Shown: positions 1 through 9,436, counted from the first letter of the stretch. The stretch is 64,000 nucleotides of DNA from an uncultured Erythrobacter sp. (GCA_947502305.1 CANMZA010000002.1:897041-961040), one strand, 5' to 3'. Notes: generated by a model from the sequence alone, not told the origin. Program-made: numbers and translations.

Positions 1-2
1 TT

Positions 3-431
3 TCGGGTGCCTTACGGGATCCGCGCGGCTGGTCGGCGAGCGTTGCTTACTTCTCGCTTTCACCGATTGCGGCGCTCGAAAAGGCTTTGGAGAAAGACGG
101 CCTTGAATTGGTCCCGGTCGAGGCGGCAGAGGGCATGCCGTTCGATCACGATCAAATTCTCCGCGCTGCTTTGGAACGTTTGCGCGGGAAGGGGGGGTAT
201 TCCGATCTTCCGGCGCGGCTTTTGCCGGGCGAATTTTCGCTCGCCCAGCTGCATCAGGTCTATCAAATTGCCTTGGGTGAGTTGATCAATATTGATGCCT
301 TCCGCCGCAAAGCGCTTGAGCGCGATTTTCTACAAGCAACCGGCGAAAAGAGGCGCGAGGCTGGCGCCAATCGCCCTTCTGCGTTGTACCGGTTGAAAGA
401 GGGTTATTCCGTCTTCGACCGGAGCCTATAG
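3..431 (+). CDS. NUDIX hydrolase / NrtR-like regulator, 3' part
   Basis: The open frame runs in from the window edge, so the N-terminal Nudix box is not visible. The first visible residues read like the middle of a Nudix domain (RDPRGWSASVAYFSL). The C-terminal half (from about position 230) looks like the winged-helix tail found in Nudix-related regulators such as NrtR: FSLAQLHQVYQIALGELIN followed by FRRKALERDFLQ. Proteins of this kind either hydrolyse nucleoside-diphosphate derivatives or sense ADP-ribose and control NAD metabolism. Which of these applies cannot be decided without the 5' end. The assignment to the Nudix/NrtR group is fairly secure; the function is inferred. Confidence 0.75.
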   Translation, partial: SGALRDPRGWSASVAYFSLSPIAALEKALEKDGLELVPVEAAEGMPFDHDQILRAALERLRGKGGYSDLPARLLPGEFSLAQLHQVYQIALGELINIDAFRRKALERDFLQATGEKRREAGANRPSALYRLKEGYSVFDRSL

Positions 432-609
432 CGCCGCGCTCATTCGTGATGACGACCGGCGGGCCAAACCGGCGCTTTGGTGATAGGTGGCTGGTTCGGC
501 GCAATTCGTAAAATCTGCCGGAGCGGCGCGATTTGTTCGAAGTTGAGACGTTTCAGTTCGCCATATTGATTAGGCCGGTGTTCAAATTTCGGGAAAATAG
601 CGGGCGACA

Positions 610-1746
610 ATGGACGGCTTTGAACACTTGATTTTGGGCTGGCGGACGGCGCTGTTGGGGTTGATTATCCTGTGCTCAGCCGCCGCTCTTTTCACGCTTT
701 TGCGCCGCGGAATTGAACAGCGCGCGGCGCTTTGGTTTGCTGTGTTTGTGCTTTCGGGATGCGTCTCGACCATTCCGCTCGTGATCGGCTTTGCTGGCGC
801 TTACGATATTTGGCCGGGGCTCACATTCCTCCCGACGCAAATGGCGCTTTTCTATGGCCCTGCTTTGGTACTGCACGCGCGCGAATTGATCTTGGGCCGC
901 CAGAAAAGAGCGATCCTTTGGCTGTTCGCGCCCGGCATTGCCTATTGGCTTTATCAATTATGGGCCTTCACTTTGCTTGGCGATTACCGCTCGAAATGGG
1001 CGTTCAACGATGCAGTGCACGAACCCTATATTTTCCCGCTTGCGATGGTCCTTGCACTGATCCTCGCGATTGCCGGTTTGGTGCATGTCTGGCGTTTGAA
1101 GCAGCACTACACTGACTGGTTGAAACATCACCATTCTGATGATGAACAATTCAGCCCTAATTGGATCACGCATCTCACGCTGCTCTCTGCGCTAGTCGCG
1201 CTATTTTGGACATGTGAGTTCACGCTTTCACGGTGGTTTGGCTATTCCTATTTCGATCTGTTCCTGTGGAACTTCCTTGCTCTGTTCGCGCTGTTTGTCG
1301 TCACGCTAGAGGCTATCGCTGGCATTGATCGGCCCTTTCCCAAAATGCTCCCCGCTGCCAATGAGGTGACTGGCGGAGCGGAAGAAACATCTGAAAAGCG
1401 CGAGCGTGATTGGTGCGCCGAAGGGGAGCGATTAAGAGCAGAGGTATTGGCCCAGGAATGGCACCTTGATCCCGGCCTGTCTTTGCAATCGTTATCGCGC
1501 CGTTTTGGTATGAACCAGACCTATCTTTCGCGCGCTATAAATCAGGGGTTAGGCCAGAATTTCAGCACTTTCATAAATGGCCTGAGGGTCGATCATGCCA
1601 AAGAGCTGATCACGCGGTCGGACATGTCGATGCTCGAAATTGCGATGGCGACCGGGTTCGGATCAAAGGCAAGTTTTAACCGCGCATTCAAAAACCATGC
1701 AGGGATCAATCCGAGCGAATTTCAACAGCAAACTGACGCGAAATGA
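610..1746 (+). CDS. AraC-family regulator with membrane N-terminus
   Basis: A 378-residue protein. Residues 1-230 hold about seven hydrophobic segments (for example LLGLIILCSAAALFTLL and the stretch FDLFLWNFLALFALFVV). Residues about 275-375 form a typical AraC double helix-turn-helix (SLQSLSRRFGMNQTYLSRAIN, then LEIAMATGFGSKASFNRAFK, ending GINPSEFQQQ). Membrane-embedded AraC proteins of this architecture are common in sphingomonads and bacteroidetes, and are thought to sense an envelope or extracellular signal and bind DNA directly. The ribosome-binding site upstream of the ATG is weak. It lies 92 bp ahead of the S41 peptidase gene on the same strand, which may be a target. The signal is unknown. 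Confidence 0.85.
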   Translation: MDGFEHLILGWRTALLGLIILCSAAALFTLLRRGIEQRAALWFAVFVLSGCVSTIPLVIGFAGAYDIWPGLTFLPTQMALFYGPALVLHARELILGRQKRAILWLFAPGIAYWLYQLWAFTLLGDYRSKWAFNDAVHEPYIFPLAMVLALILAIAGLVHVWRLKQHYTDWLKHHHSDDEQFSPNWITHLTLLSALVALFWTCEFTLSRWFGYSYFDLFLWNFLALFALFVVTLEAIAGIDRPFPKMLPAANEVTGGAEETSEKRERDWCAEGERLRAEVLAQEWHLDPGLSLQSLSRRFGMNQTYLSRAINQGLGQNFSTFINGLRVDHAKELITRSDMSMLEIAMATGFGSKASFNRAFKNHAGINPSEFQQQTDAK

Positions 1747-1838
1747 GGCGTCTCAATTCATAAAAACCGGATGAATTTGGCGGATTGCGGCGCTTCTCTG
1801 GCGGCCAGCCTTAGGAAAGCCATCAAAGGAGATGATGG

Positions 1839-3788
1839 ATGAAATTTGCCGCCGCTGCTCTTCGCGCTATTCGCGCTGTCTGCGTGATGGGTGTCGCTCT
1901 CGCTACGCCGCTAAACGCACAGGATAACGCCCCGGATCGGTGGCTGAGCGCCGAGCAGGTGCAAAGCGATATTGCCCTTGCCGAGGAAGCCTATTCCCGC
2001 ATCCATCCCGGCTACACCCGCTATGCGAGCGAGCAGGAGATGCAGGCCGTATGGGCGAATATTGCCGAGCGCGCCGCAGCGGATGGCGGGATGCGGATCG
2101 GTGATCTCTATCTCGCTGTGCAATTGGCGCTCACGCAGATACGCTGCGACCATACAAAGGCGGAATTGCCGGCGAGCTTGCGCGATGCGCGCCTTGGTCA
2201 GCCGCTCTATTTGCCCTTTCGCTGGAAAATGGTGGAAGGGCGCGGCCTGATCGAATTTGCAGACCCGAGGGCGGGGCTTTCACGCGGAGATGAAATTGTT
2301 GAAATAGATGGCCGGCCGCTCGCTCAAATGGCCTCCGAGGTTGCTCCTTATATCCCCGTCGATGGATATACCGAATGGGCGCGCAATGGCGGCATTTCGC
2401 AATCGCTTGAATTTATGGGCGGCGCGCTGGATCATTTCGGAATGCTGCTTTGGCCGGTCGCTAGCACTGCGGACATCGTGGTCCGCAATTCAGGGGGGCA
2501 GGAGCGCCGGGTCGCGGCACCGCGCATTTCTTTCTCAGAATGGTCAGCTTTGGGTGCAGACAGCGGGGCGGCGTCCAATTTTGCAGATGCCGTTCACTTT
2601 GAATGGCTCGGCGCAAGCACGGCCTATTTGAAGATCGACACTTTCGTGAATTACCGAGAGCCGGTCGAGCCGCACACTTTGTTAGAGCCTGTTTTTGAAG
2701 CCTTGGCGCAGAAGGGGCCAAGCACGCTGATCCTTGATCTTCGCGAAAATGGCGGCGGATCGACCGATGCTTCTCAGGCCTTGGCAAGCTACCTTCTTCA
2801 AGCATCACAGCCTTTGAAGCTTTCCATGCAAGTGGCGACCTTGGATCTGTCGGGCGTGCGAGAGCATTTAACAACATGGGACGCGCGCGCGCTCAACCCT
2901 GATCCGCGCGGCTTTATCGCCAATGCCGATGGCACCTATATTGTGCGTGACGGAGTGCTTGAGGACACCGCCGTGATCGAACCAGCGGATGCGGCATTTG
3001 CGGGGCGCTTGATCATCTTGACCAGCAACAACAATTCATCCGGCAGCACCAATTTGCTTGCCGTATTGGCGGAGCAAGACCGCACGACCTTGGTCGGGGA
3101 ACGCACCGGGGGCAGCGCCGAGGGGCCGACGGCTGGATTGTTGTTCACTCTAACTCTGCCCGAAAGCGGCATACGCACGCGGATCCCGCTGTTCCGTTAT
3201 CGCAACAATGTGCAGGATTTTGATCCCGGGCTTGGCGTCACGCCTGATATCGCCGCGCCTATGACCGTTGCTGCCTTTAGGGCGGCCGAGGATCCCGCTA
3301 TCGAAGCCGCATTGGTGATCGCTCAAAGCCCCCTGCCAAACGAGCAAGCTGATGACGCATCGCCCAATGCGAACATCGAAGATTTCGCTGCGCTCGAAGG
3401 CGATGATTGGTCGGGAGAGCTGGAATACTTGAACTACAACAGCGACGAACGTTCGGCCATTCCCACACGTTTGACGGTTCAAGCGCCGCGCGGTTCTTCA
3501 ATCCGATACGGCGTCATTTATCCCGGTGAAGAGGATGCCAATGCGCGCGACCGGTTGCGCGTATCGCGGGACGGGACCCAGATTAACGGCTTTGCCATTG
3601 TCCGGCGGTTTCAGGATGCAGAACGCGGATTGGTTTTGGTAACGGAGGGCAGCGGGCGTGATAACAATCGCTCTGCTGACATTCGCCTGACCTATGAAAT
3701 CGCGGCCGACCGGTTTGTTATGCGCAAAGATGTGCGATTTGACGGCGGTGATTGGATCCATCGCAATTCCTACAGGTTGGGAAGGTGA
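1839..3788 (+). CDS. S41-family peptidase, secreted
   Basis: A 649-residue protein with a clear signal peptide (residues 1 to about 28, ending TPLNAQ). The S41 core lies at roughly residues 250-450, with LDLRENGGGSTDAS, then NNNSSGSTNLLA at 397-408 and LVGERTGGSAEG. The nucleophile should be one of Ser400, Ser401 or Ser403. At the place where CtpA/Tsp-type enzymes carry FGK, this protein reads GGS. The classical catalytic lysine is therefore absent there, and the protein resembles the tricorn/IRBP-like branch. A C-terminal extension of about 150 residues is not recognised. The start is supported by an AGGAG Shine-Dalgarno sequence about 8 bases upstream. Likely role: periplasmic or extracellular peptide degradation. 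Confidence 0.88.
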   Translation: MKFAAAALRAIRAVCVMGVALATPLNAQDNAPDRWLSAEQVQSDIALAEEAYSRIHPGYTRYASEQEMQAVWANIAERAAADGGMRIGDLYLAVQLALTQIRCDHTKAELPASLRDARLGQPLYLPFRWKMVEGRGLIEFADPRAGLSRGDEIVEIDGRPLAQMASEVAPYIPVDGYTEWARNGGISQSLEFMGGALDHFGMLLWPVASTADIVVRNSGGQERRVAAPRISFSEWSALGADSGAASNFADAVHFEWLGASTAYLKIDTFVNYREPVEPHTLLEPVFEALAQKGPSTLILDLRENGGGSTDASQALASYLLQASQPLKLSMQVATLDLSGVREHLTTWDARALNPDPRGFIANADGTYIVRDGVLEDTAVIEPADAAFAGRLIILTSNNNSSGSTNLLAVLAEQDRTTLVGERTGGSAEGPTAGLLFTLTLPESGIRTRIPLFRYRNNVQDFDPGLGVTPDIAAPMTVAAFRAAEDPAIEAALVIAQSPLPNEQADDASPNANIEDFAALEGDDWSGELEYLNYNSDERSAIPTRLTVQAPRGSSIRYGVIYPGEEDANARDRLRVSRDGTQINGFAIVRRFQDAERGLVLVTEGSGRDNNRSADIRLTYEIAADRFVMRKDVRFDGGDWIHRNSYRLGR

Positions 3789-3894
3789 GCATGTGGCGGT
3801 GCGCCGCGCTGAATTCTTGGGCCTTACTGACATTAATGCGGCTGGAAAATTGCATCTGAGTTAGCCACAAACGATTGCCCAGCCGCAGTCAAAA

Positions 3895-5058
3895 GTGCAG
3901 TCCGCTCAGATGTTTCAATTCCCCCGTCTTGAATTTGGCGCAGACGCTGATGCTTTGCGCGAAGAAGTGCGCGCTTTTTTGGCGGCAGAGCGGGCTTCTG
4001 GCGGGTTTGTCCCAGCTGCCGATTGCTGGGTTTCTGCCGCTGATCCAGAATTCAGCCGCAAGATGGGCGCGCGGGGCTGGTTGGGGATGGTTTGGCCAAA
4101 ACAATATGGCGGGCATAACCGGCCCGTCGCGCACCGTTTCGTGGTGACAGAAGAGATGCTTGCCGCGGGCGCGCCGGTTGCCGCGCATTGGATCGCGGAC
4201 CGCCAAACCGGCAGCCATATCTTGCATTATGGGACGCAGGAACAACGCCGCACAATCTTGCCCCGCATTGCTGCTGGCGAATGTTTTACCGCTATCGGGA
4301 TGAGCGAGCCGCAAGCCGGTTCTGACCTCGCGGCGATCCAAACTGCCGCCACGCGCACCGATACAGGCTGGACATTGTCAGGGCGGAAAATCTGGTCCAC
4401 CGGCGCGCATTATTCGCATTACATGATCGTGCTGGCGCGAACCTCGCCAGCAGAGGGACGCAATCGTCAGGTTGGTCTGTCGCAATTCCTCGTCGATCTT
4501 TCGCTGCCGGGGATCGACATTTCTGGCATCGAGGATCTGGGCGGGACACCGCATTTCAACGAGACGTTGTTCGACAATGTTAAGCTGCCGCCTGAGGCTT
4601 TGCTTGGCGTTGAGGGTGATGGCTGGGCGCAGTGCATGGGCGAGCTGGCGCTGGAGCGTTCCGGGCCTGAACGGTTTTTGACGTCGCTGGTTGCGCTTGA
4701 GAAAGCCTTGCCACTGATCGCGCGCCATGCGGATGAGCGGCGTGCAGGCGAAGTGGGTTCGATCCTCGCCAATTTGCGCGTGCTGCGGCGCATGTCACTG
4801 GGCGTGGCCCAGATGCTGGAACAAGGGGAAAGCCCGGCGACATCGGCGGCGGTGGTGAAAGAAATGGGCAACCGGCTGGAAAACGATATCGTTCTAAAAT
4901 TGCGGGCAATGTTGGCCGGTATTCCCAAAGGCGAATGGCCAGAGGGATTGGACAGTTTGCTGAGAGAGGCGGTGCTGCATTTGCCGTCCAACACTTTGCG
5001 CGGCGGTACGACAGAGATTTTGCGCGGTATTATCGCCCGTGAAATGGGGATGCGGTGA
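3895..5058 (+). CDS. Acyl-CoA dehydrogenase, large-subunit type
   Basis: A 387-residue FAD-dependent acyl-CoA dehydrogenase. It introduces the alpha,beta double bond in acyl-CoA. Visible family features are the flavin-binding region around AIGMSEPQAGSDLAAIQT, the motif FNETLFDNVKLP, the ELALERSGPERF segment near the usual catalytic-base helix, and the C-terminal LRGGTTEILRGIIAREMG. The pairing with a shorter dehydrogenase immediately downstream recalls the alpha2beta2 FadE/ChsE enzymes that act on steroid side chains or branched acyl-CoAs; this is an inference from architecture. The listed start is GTG; an ATG at 3910 (MFQFPRLEF) is equally plausible, and neither has a good ribosome-binding site. 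Confidence 0.9.
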   Translation: MQSAQMFQFPRLEFGADADALREEVRAFLAAERASGGFVPAADCWVSAADPEFSRKMGARGWLGMVWPKQYGGHNRPVAHRFVVTEEMLAAGAPVAAHWIADRQTGSHILHYGTQEQRRTILPRIAAGECFTAIGMSEPQAGSDLAAIQTAATRTDTGWTLSGRKIWSTGAHYSHYMIVLARTSPAEGRNRQVGLSQFLVDLSLPGIDISGIEDLGGTPHFNETLFDNVKLPPEALLGVEGDGWAQCMGELALERSGPERFLTSLVALEKALPLIARHADERRAGEVGSILANLRVLRRMSLGVAQMLEQGESPATSAAVVKEMGNRLENDIVLKLRAMLAGIPKGEWPEGLDSLLREAVLHLPSNTLRGGTTEILRGIIAREMGMR

Positions 5059-6071
5059 TGGAACGCGGCACCCTCACTCTGGTCACCGAAGGGTTAGAGC
5101 GGATCCTGACAGATGCGCCGCTGGAGGCGATTGATGAGCACGCGGGGATCGGCAGAGATGCTGAACTGCTTTGGGCGTCGCTGGCAGAAAATGGCTATCC
5201 GCGCCTGTGCGTTTCGGAAGAGAATGGCGGTTTTGGCGGCGCGCTTGGCGATGGTGTGGAGGCCGCCTCTCTCACTGCGCGGCATGCTGCATCGGTTCCG
5301 CTGGTGGATACTGTCCTGGCCGCAGGATTGCTGTCTGCTGCGGGATGCGAGGCACCCGAAATGCGCCTTGGTATTGCCGATCCAATCGATACAGGTGCCG
5401 CGCTGCCGCATGCATCTCAATTGGACGGGGTTTTGATCTTAACGGGCGGCCGGTTGCAATGCGCGAAATTGCAGCGCGCACATATTACCCTGATCGACAA
5501 AGCAGAGGACGGAGCAGGGCGATTGACCGCCGCGCCATCCGAAATCCTGATCGAGGCGGAGGCGCCCGAATGGCTGACGCCGCAGGCTTTGCGCGCGATC
5601 GCTGCCTTGGGCCGCGCCGCGCAGATGGCCGCCGCCATGCAATCGGTGCTGAACTTGACGCTGACCTATACGCAAGAACGAGAACAGTTTGGCCGCCCGT
5701 TGGCCAAGTTTCAGGCGATTCAGCATCACCTCTCCGATATTGCTTGCGAAACCGCAGCGTCGATTGCTGCGGTTGAGTTGGCCGGTGATGCCCTGCGCGC
5801 TGATCCCACGATGGGCGGCGGCGCACTGGAAGAGATCGCGATTGCCAAAACGCGCTGCGGGGAGGCCGCATCGAAGGTCAGCGCTGCTGCGCATCAGGCG
5901 CATGGCGCGATGGGCTTTACCCGTGAATATGCGCTGGGCCGTTTCACACGCCGCCTGTGGCAATGGCAGGATGAATTTGGGTCAGAAACCGAATGGGCGG
6001 CATATTTAGGGCGCAGCGTGCTGAGCGAAGCGGCCCCCAGTCTTTGGCCCCGTATCAGTCAACCAATTTAG
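5058..6071 (+). CDS. Acyl-CoA dehydrogenase, small-subunit type
   Basis: A 337-residue acyl-CoA dehydrogenase homologue, shorter and more divergent than its upstream partner. It retains the C-terminal helical domain (YTQEREQFGRPLAKFQAIQHHLSDIA and HQAHGAMGFTREYALGRFTRRLWQW). The start ATG overlaps the upstream stop by one base (TGATG), with GGGGA about 7 bases before it, so the two proteins are translationally coupled. That favours a heteromeric enzyme. In known alpha2beta2 pairs one partner supplies the catalytic base and the other part of the FAD site; which does what here was not determined. A GTG at 5055 is an alternative start. Confidence 0.88.
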   Translation: MERGTLTLVTEGLERILTDAPLEAIDEHAGIGRDAELLWASLAENGYPRLCVSEENGGFGGALGDGVEAASLTARHAASVPLVDTVLAAGLLSAAGCEAPEMRLGIADPIDTGAALPHASQLDGVLILTGGRLQCAKLQRAHITLIDKAEDGAGRLTAAPSEILIEAEAPEWLTPQALRAIAALGRAAQMAAAMQSVLNLTLTYTQEREQFGRPLAKFQAIQHHLSDIACETAASIAAVELAGDALRADPTMGGGALEEIAIAKTRCGEAASKVSAAAHQAHGAMGFTREYALGRFTRRLWQWQDEFGSETEWAAYLGRSVLSEAAPSLWPRISQPI

Positions 6072-6080
6072 GAAACATAC

Positions 6081-6878
6081 ATGTCCGATCCCGTCCTCTA
6101 TTCACGCGACGATGCTGTGGCGACTGTCACGCTCAACCGCGACGAAACGCGCAATTCGCTGACTGATGAGGTCATTGATGGCTTGCTTGACGCGATGGCC
6201 ATGGCGGAAGGGGATACTTCGATCAGCTGCGTGATTCTGACGGGTGCAGGCAAAGCGTTCTCCTCCGGCGGAAATCTGCGCGATATTGGCGCGATGACGG
6301 CGGAGCAGGCGATGAGCCCGCTGGATATTGAGGATTGGTACAAAACCGGCATTCAGCGGATGCCGCTGATGATGGAGAAGCTGACGGTGCCGGTCATCGC
6401 TGCGGTGAATGGCCCGGCCATTGGCGCTGGCAATGATTTGGCGACCATGTGCGATATGCGCATCGCATCGACCAAAGCGCGGTTTGCAGAGAGCTTTCTG
6501 AAAGTTGGCATCATACCCGGTGATGGCGGGGCGTGGTTCTTGCCGCGCATTGTCGGTTATGCCCGCGCGGCGGAGATGCTCTATACCGCAGAGGCGATTG
6601 ATGCGGAAAAGGCGCTGGCTTGGGGGCTCGTTAGCCAAGTGGCTGAACCAGACGGCCTGATGGATGCGGCGCGCGCATTGGCGGCGAAAGTGGTTTCCAA
6701 TCCGCCTTTCGCCCTGCGCAAAGGCAAAGAAATTATGATCGCGGCGCAGCGCATGGGGCTGGAGGATAGCCTTGCCAAAGCGGCCACCACGCAAGGTGTG
6801 TTACAGCAGATGGAAGACCACCAAGAGGCGGTCAACGCGATCCTTGAGAAGCGCAAGCCTGAGTTTAAGGGGCGCTAA
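6081..6878 (+). CDS. Enoyl-CoA hydratase/isomerase (crotonase)
   Basis: A 265-residue crotonase-fold protein. Oxyanion-hole segments are visible: GAGKAFSSGGNLRDIGAM near residues 55-70 and VNGPAIGAGNDLATMCDMRIAS near 110-132. The position after PGDGGAWFLPR corresponds to the variable catalytic region, where classical hydratases have Glu. It would hydrate the enoyl-CoA made by the two dehydrogenases upstream, from which it is separated by only 9 bp with an AGGAAA ribosome-binding site. It is the last gene of this operon before the strand switch into the polysaccharide genes. Confidence 0.9.
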   Translation: MSDPVLYSRDDAVATVTLNRDETRNSLTDEVIDGLLDAMAMAEGDTSISCVILTGAGKAFSSGGNLRDIGAMTAEQAMSPLDIEDWYKTGIQRMPLMMEKLTVPVIAAVNGPAIGAGNDLATMCDMRIASTKARFAESFLKVGIIPGDGGAWFLPRIVGYARAAEMLYTAEAIDAEKALAWGLVSQVAEPDGLMDAARALAAKVVSNPPFALRKGKEIMIAAQRMGLEDSLAKAATTQGVLQQMEDHQEAVNAILEKRKPEFKGR

Positions 6879-6884
6879 AACCGC

Positions 6885-7604
6885 CTAACACTGGCCGTCA
6901 ATCACAGCCATGAGCGTGTCCGCTGCCGCTTCATCGCGGGAACGAACCGGGCGTTCCACACGCTTGAGCAGCTGACAATCATAGTGTGTACCGCTTGCTG
7001 TTGTCGCGGTAACGATCTCTGCGAAAGCATCCGGCGGCATGATGCGCGCACCGCGATTCAAGAATTGGCCGTGCCAACGTTCGCCGCCGCCGACGATCGT
7101 GATGAGTGTTTGCCGCCCTTCGCCGCCCGGTTCGGCCAGCACAGCGGGGCCCAATTCCTCCAGCAAAGCATCCGCCGTATCGCGCCGCAAGAACAGCGCT
7201 GCATAGCGCCGCGCAGCCTCGTCTGCGTCGCCCGCGTCAATGGCGAGCCTGAGCATGGATTCTTGCGCCAGCGGATCACGCCACCCGCGCTGCGCTGCGA
7301 TTTGGATCGAAAGTGCGCTTTGTTCTATCTGACCTGCGCCAAATTGCGCCTGAGCCAAAACCCGCAAATGTTCGGCGGGAAGCGGACGGCGCGCTACCAA
7401 ACGCTGCGCCTCTGCCAAAGCGAAAGCGGGATCATCCCCGGCCAAGGCCCGCGCGGCGACCGGCAATTGCGCCGCCGACCTGAACAATTCCGGCACATTT
7501 TCGGCAATCACCGGGGTTCGCCGTGTTTGGCGATCAAATTGCAAACCGAATGTGACCAGCGCGGCAATGACGAGAGCGGTGCGCCAAATGGTTCCAGCGA
7601 TCAT
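6885..7604 (-). CDS. TPR-like membrane-anchored protein, EPS-associated
   Basis: A 239-residue protein with one N-terminal hydrophobic helix (IWRTALVIAALVTFGLQF), then an alanine-rich helical region of TPR/Sel1 character (LAEAQRLVARRPLPAEHLRVLAQAQFGAGQIEQSALSIQIAAQRGW). Its ATG overlaps the stop of the O-antigen-ligase-like gene by four bases (ATGA), so the two are co-translated. Small TPR proteins next to Wzy/ligase genes are common in sphingomonad EPS loci and probably scaffold the polymerase; that role is inferred. The C-terminal 70 residues (from ITIVGGGERWHGQFLNRGARI) resemble no family I recognise. Confidence 0.6.
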   Translation of the reverse strand: MIAGTIWRTALVIAALVTFGLQFDRQTRRTPVIAENVPELFRSAAQLPVAARALAGDDPAFALAEAQRLVARRPLPAEHLRVLAQAQFGAGQIEQSALSIQIAAQRGWRDPLAQESMLRLAIDAGDADEAARRYAALFLRRDTADALLEELGPAVLAEPGGEGRQTLITIVGGGERWHGQFLNRGARIMPPDAFAEIVTATTASGTHYDCQLLKRVERPVRSRDEAAADTLMAVIDGQC

Positions 7605-9061
7605 GGGAGCACCTCCTGATCAGGGGTCTGCGAAGCGGGCGTCCCCAAGCGGACTAGGATCAGCAGCGCGAAACTGCCCAAAGCGAGCATCGTCATATTG
7701 CGGAGCGGGTAATCGGTGATCGATTGTAGCGCGATTGCCAGCAGAATGACTGCGCCGCTCCACGCGATCCATCGATCATGTGAGCCGCGCGCCCGCCAGC
7801 TGAGCCAGATAAGCAGCAGCAACCAGCCCGCGATCAAAATGAGGCCGGGCAAGCCAGCTTCAATCGCGACCTCAAGATAATCATTGTGCGCACGGCCCGC
7901 GCGGCGAAGCGTCATGTTCTCCAGCGATTCGTCGATCTGAAAAACATCATCAAATGTGCCCATTCCTGAGCCGGCAGGCCAATATCGGTCAGCGGAATAT
8001 TGCGCATCTTCCCAGATATAAGCCCGCGCATCATCAGTGCCATCGAACCGTTCAATCACATCATTGACGCGGCCGGGCGCAGCAAATGCCGCGGCGGCGA
8101 CAATGCCCGCGATGAGCGCCACACCCATAAGAGCGATCCAGCCGCCACGTTTGCCCGCGGCTGAACCGGATGAACCGCCGGAACGCAGCGCAAAGACAGC
8201 GCGAAGAGCGGAAAGGCCGATAGGGATGAACGCCAAGACCAAAGCGCTTCGCGATTGCGTCAGGACAATCCCAACAAACAGCAGCACGCAAACGCCAATG
8301 CGCACGCCAATCGCAGTCTTACCGAGGCGAGTTGGTGCGGGAAGCAAAGCCGCCAGAGCAAGCGCACCAACCATGAACAGGCCGGTGGAATTGCGGTTTG
8401 CGAAAGTGCCAAACAAAACGCCGGGCATGGGATTTTCTGGGTAAAATACGCCGGTTTCGCTGTTGGAGAGGACTTGCGGGATGCCGATCAGGAAATTCAA
8501 CAGCCCCAAACCGGCAATGATCCAACCCAGCGCGATCAGATGCTGACGCTGCGCGCTCCATCCAATTGTGAGCAGCGCGATGGGCACGATTAACGCGGAT
8601 AGCGCAAGCAGCGTGCGAAGCGGATCAACGCTGGCCATTGCCCAGCCGGCCCCGCCAATTAGATCGAAAGATTGCGCCATCAATTCGCGGCCCGGCAATG
8701 CTGTCCAGACACTCGCGGGCAGAGGCACAAGGTGGATGATGGGGAGCAGCAATGACAGGGCGATCAACCCGGTCACCGCGAGCGGCGCCATTTTCCAGAA
8801 GTCAAAAAATGCACGGCGATGGAATGACAGCGCGATGAGTGCAGCAAGTTGCACGATCAAATTGGCGAGACCGTATTTGGACCCGCCTCCACCAAAGGCC
8901 ACCGCAAACACCATTATCGCCGCAATAGCCCAGAATGCCCCAGCGGCTTTGGCAAGAAATTCCCCTTCGCCGAAGCTCGCGCCAAAATTGCCTGTGTCAA
9001 AGCGGTGCGCATCGGAATGCTGGGGGCGGCGATATGTAGGCACGGACTTAGCCAAGAACAT
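7601..9061 (-). CDS. O-antigen ligase/Wzy-like membrane protein
   Basis: A 486-residue polytopic membrane protein with ten or more hydrophobic segments. Its large periplasmic loop carries the Wzy_C/WaaL-type sequence GSGMGTFDDVFQIDE and RAGRAHNDYLEVAIEAGLPG. The His in AHNDYLE followed by an EAGLPGL segment is the usual ligase/polymerase signature. It either polymerises repeat units or transfers the polymer to an acceptor. A second protein of this type is encoded at 29998-31383, so the region has two. A terminator-like hairpin (9093-9119) separates it from the small secreted-protein gene upstream. Confidence 0.85.
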   Translation of the reverse strand: MFLAKSVPTYRRPQHSDAHRFDTGNFGASFGEGEFLAKAAGAFWAIAAIMVFAVAFGGGGSKYGLANLIVQLAALIALSFHRRAFFDFWKMAPLAVTGLIALSLLLPIIHLVPLPASVWTALPGRELMAQSFDLIGGAGWAMASVDPLRTLLALSALIVPIALLTIGWSAQRQHLIALGWIIAGLGLLNFLIGIPQVLSNSETGVFYPENPMPGVLFGTFANRNSTGLFMVGALALAALLPAPTRLGKTAIGVRIGVCVLLFVGIVLTQSRSALVLAFIPIGLSALRAVFALRSGGSSGSAAGKRGGWIALMGVALIAGIVAAAAFAAPGRVNDVIERFDGTDDARAYIWEDAQYSADRYWPAGSGMGTFDDVFQIDESLENMTLRRAGRAHNDYLEVAIEAGLPGLILIAGWLLLLIWLSWRARGSHDRWIAWSGAVILLAIALQSITDYPLRNMTMLALGSFALLILVRLGTPASQTPDQEVLP

Positions 9062-9092
9062 TTCCGATCGAATAGCTATGCTGCGGACAAAG

Positions 9093-9119
9093 AAAAAGCG
9101 CCCGGCAGAACCGCGCGCT
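9093..9119 (-). terminator. Rho-independent terminator of the small secreted-protein gene
   Basis: Read on the minus strand, AGCGCGCGG pairs with CCGGGCGCT (one mismatch) across a short loop and is followed by a run of five T. It lies about 45 bp after the stop of the gene at 9164-9436. It would make that gene monocistronic and separate it from the O-antigen-ligase-like gene. Confidence 0.6.
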
Positions 9120-9163
9120 TATTCTTTTCAAACCAACATGATGTTGGAAAGTTTCACCTCGGC

Positions 9164-9436
9164 TTAGGTGCCTGGTGATTGACCGTCGTCGTCACCGCTG
9201 CTCACAGCAATGATACCGGCAACCGCAGCAGCAGCTGCGAGAAGCGCGATGAGGATGCCGGGAGTGCCGCGCAGCTCTTCGCCTTCAGCCGAACGAGCCA
9301 TGCCAGGCTGTGAAGCCGTGCTGGTGTAGACTGGTGTGTTGTCGCTCGCGCGGGTGTTAGCCTGAGCAGCGATTGGCGCGAAGGCCATGCTGGCCGCAGC
9401 GGCGGTCACCATCAAACGAGACATTTTGTTGATCAT
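9164..9436 (-). CDS. Small exported protein, unknown function
   Basis: About 90 residues. An N-terminal signal peptide (MINKMSRLMVTAAAASMAFAPIAAQA) is followed by a short polar stretch (NTRASDNTPVYTSTASQPGMARSAEGEELRG). A strongly hydrophobic segment (ILIALLAAAAAVAGIIAVSSG) and an acidic tail (DDDGQSPGT) complete it. Small proteins of this layout occur in sphingomonads, but I know of no function. The start at 9436 is preferred over the upstream ATG at 9472 because it gives a canonical signal peptide and has AAGG upstream. A terminator follows, so it is probably transcribed alone. It sits between the EPS and lasso genes, but no link is evident. Confidence 0.6.
   Translation of the reverse strand: MINKMSRLMVTAAAASMAFAPIAAQANTRASDNTPVYTSTASQPGMARSAEGEELRGTPGILIALLAAAAAVAGIIAVSSGDDDGQSPGT

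Noticed and set aside
8568-9167. 199-codon plus-strand open frame
   Set aside because: Antisense shadow of the O-antigen-ligase-like gene.
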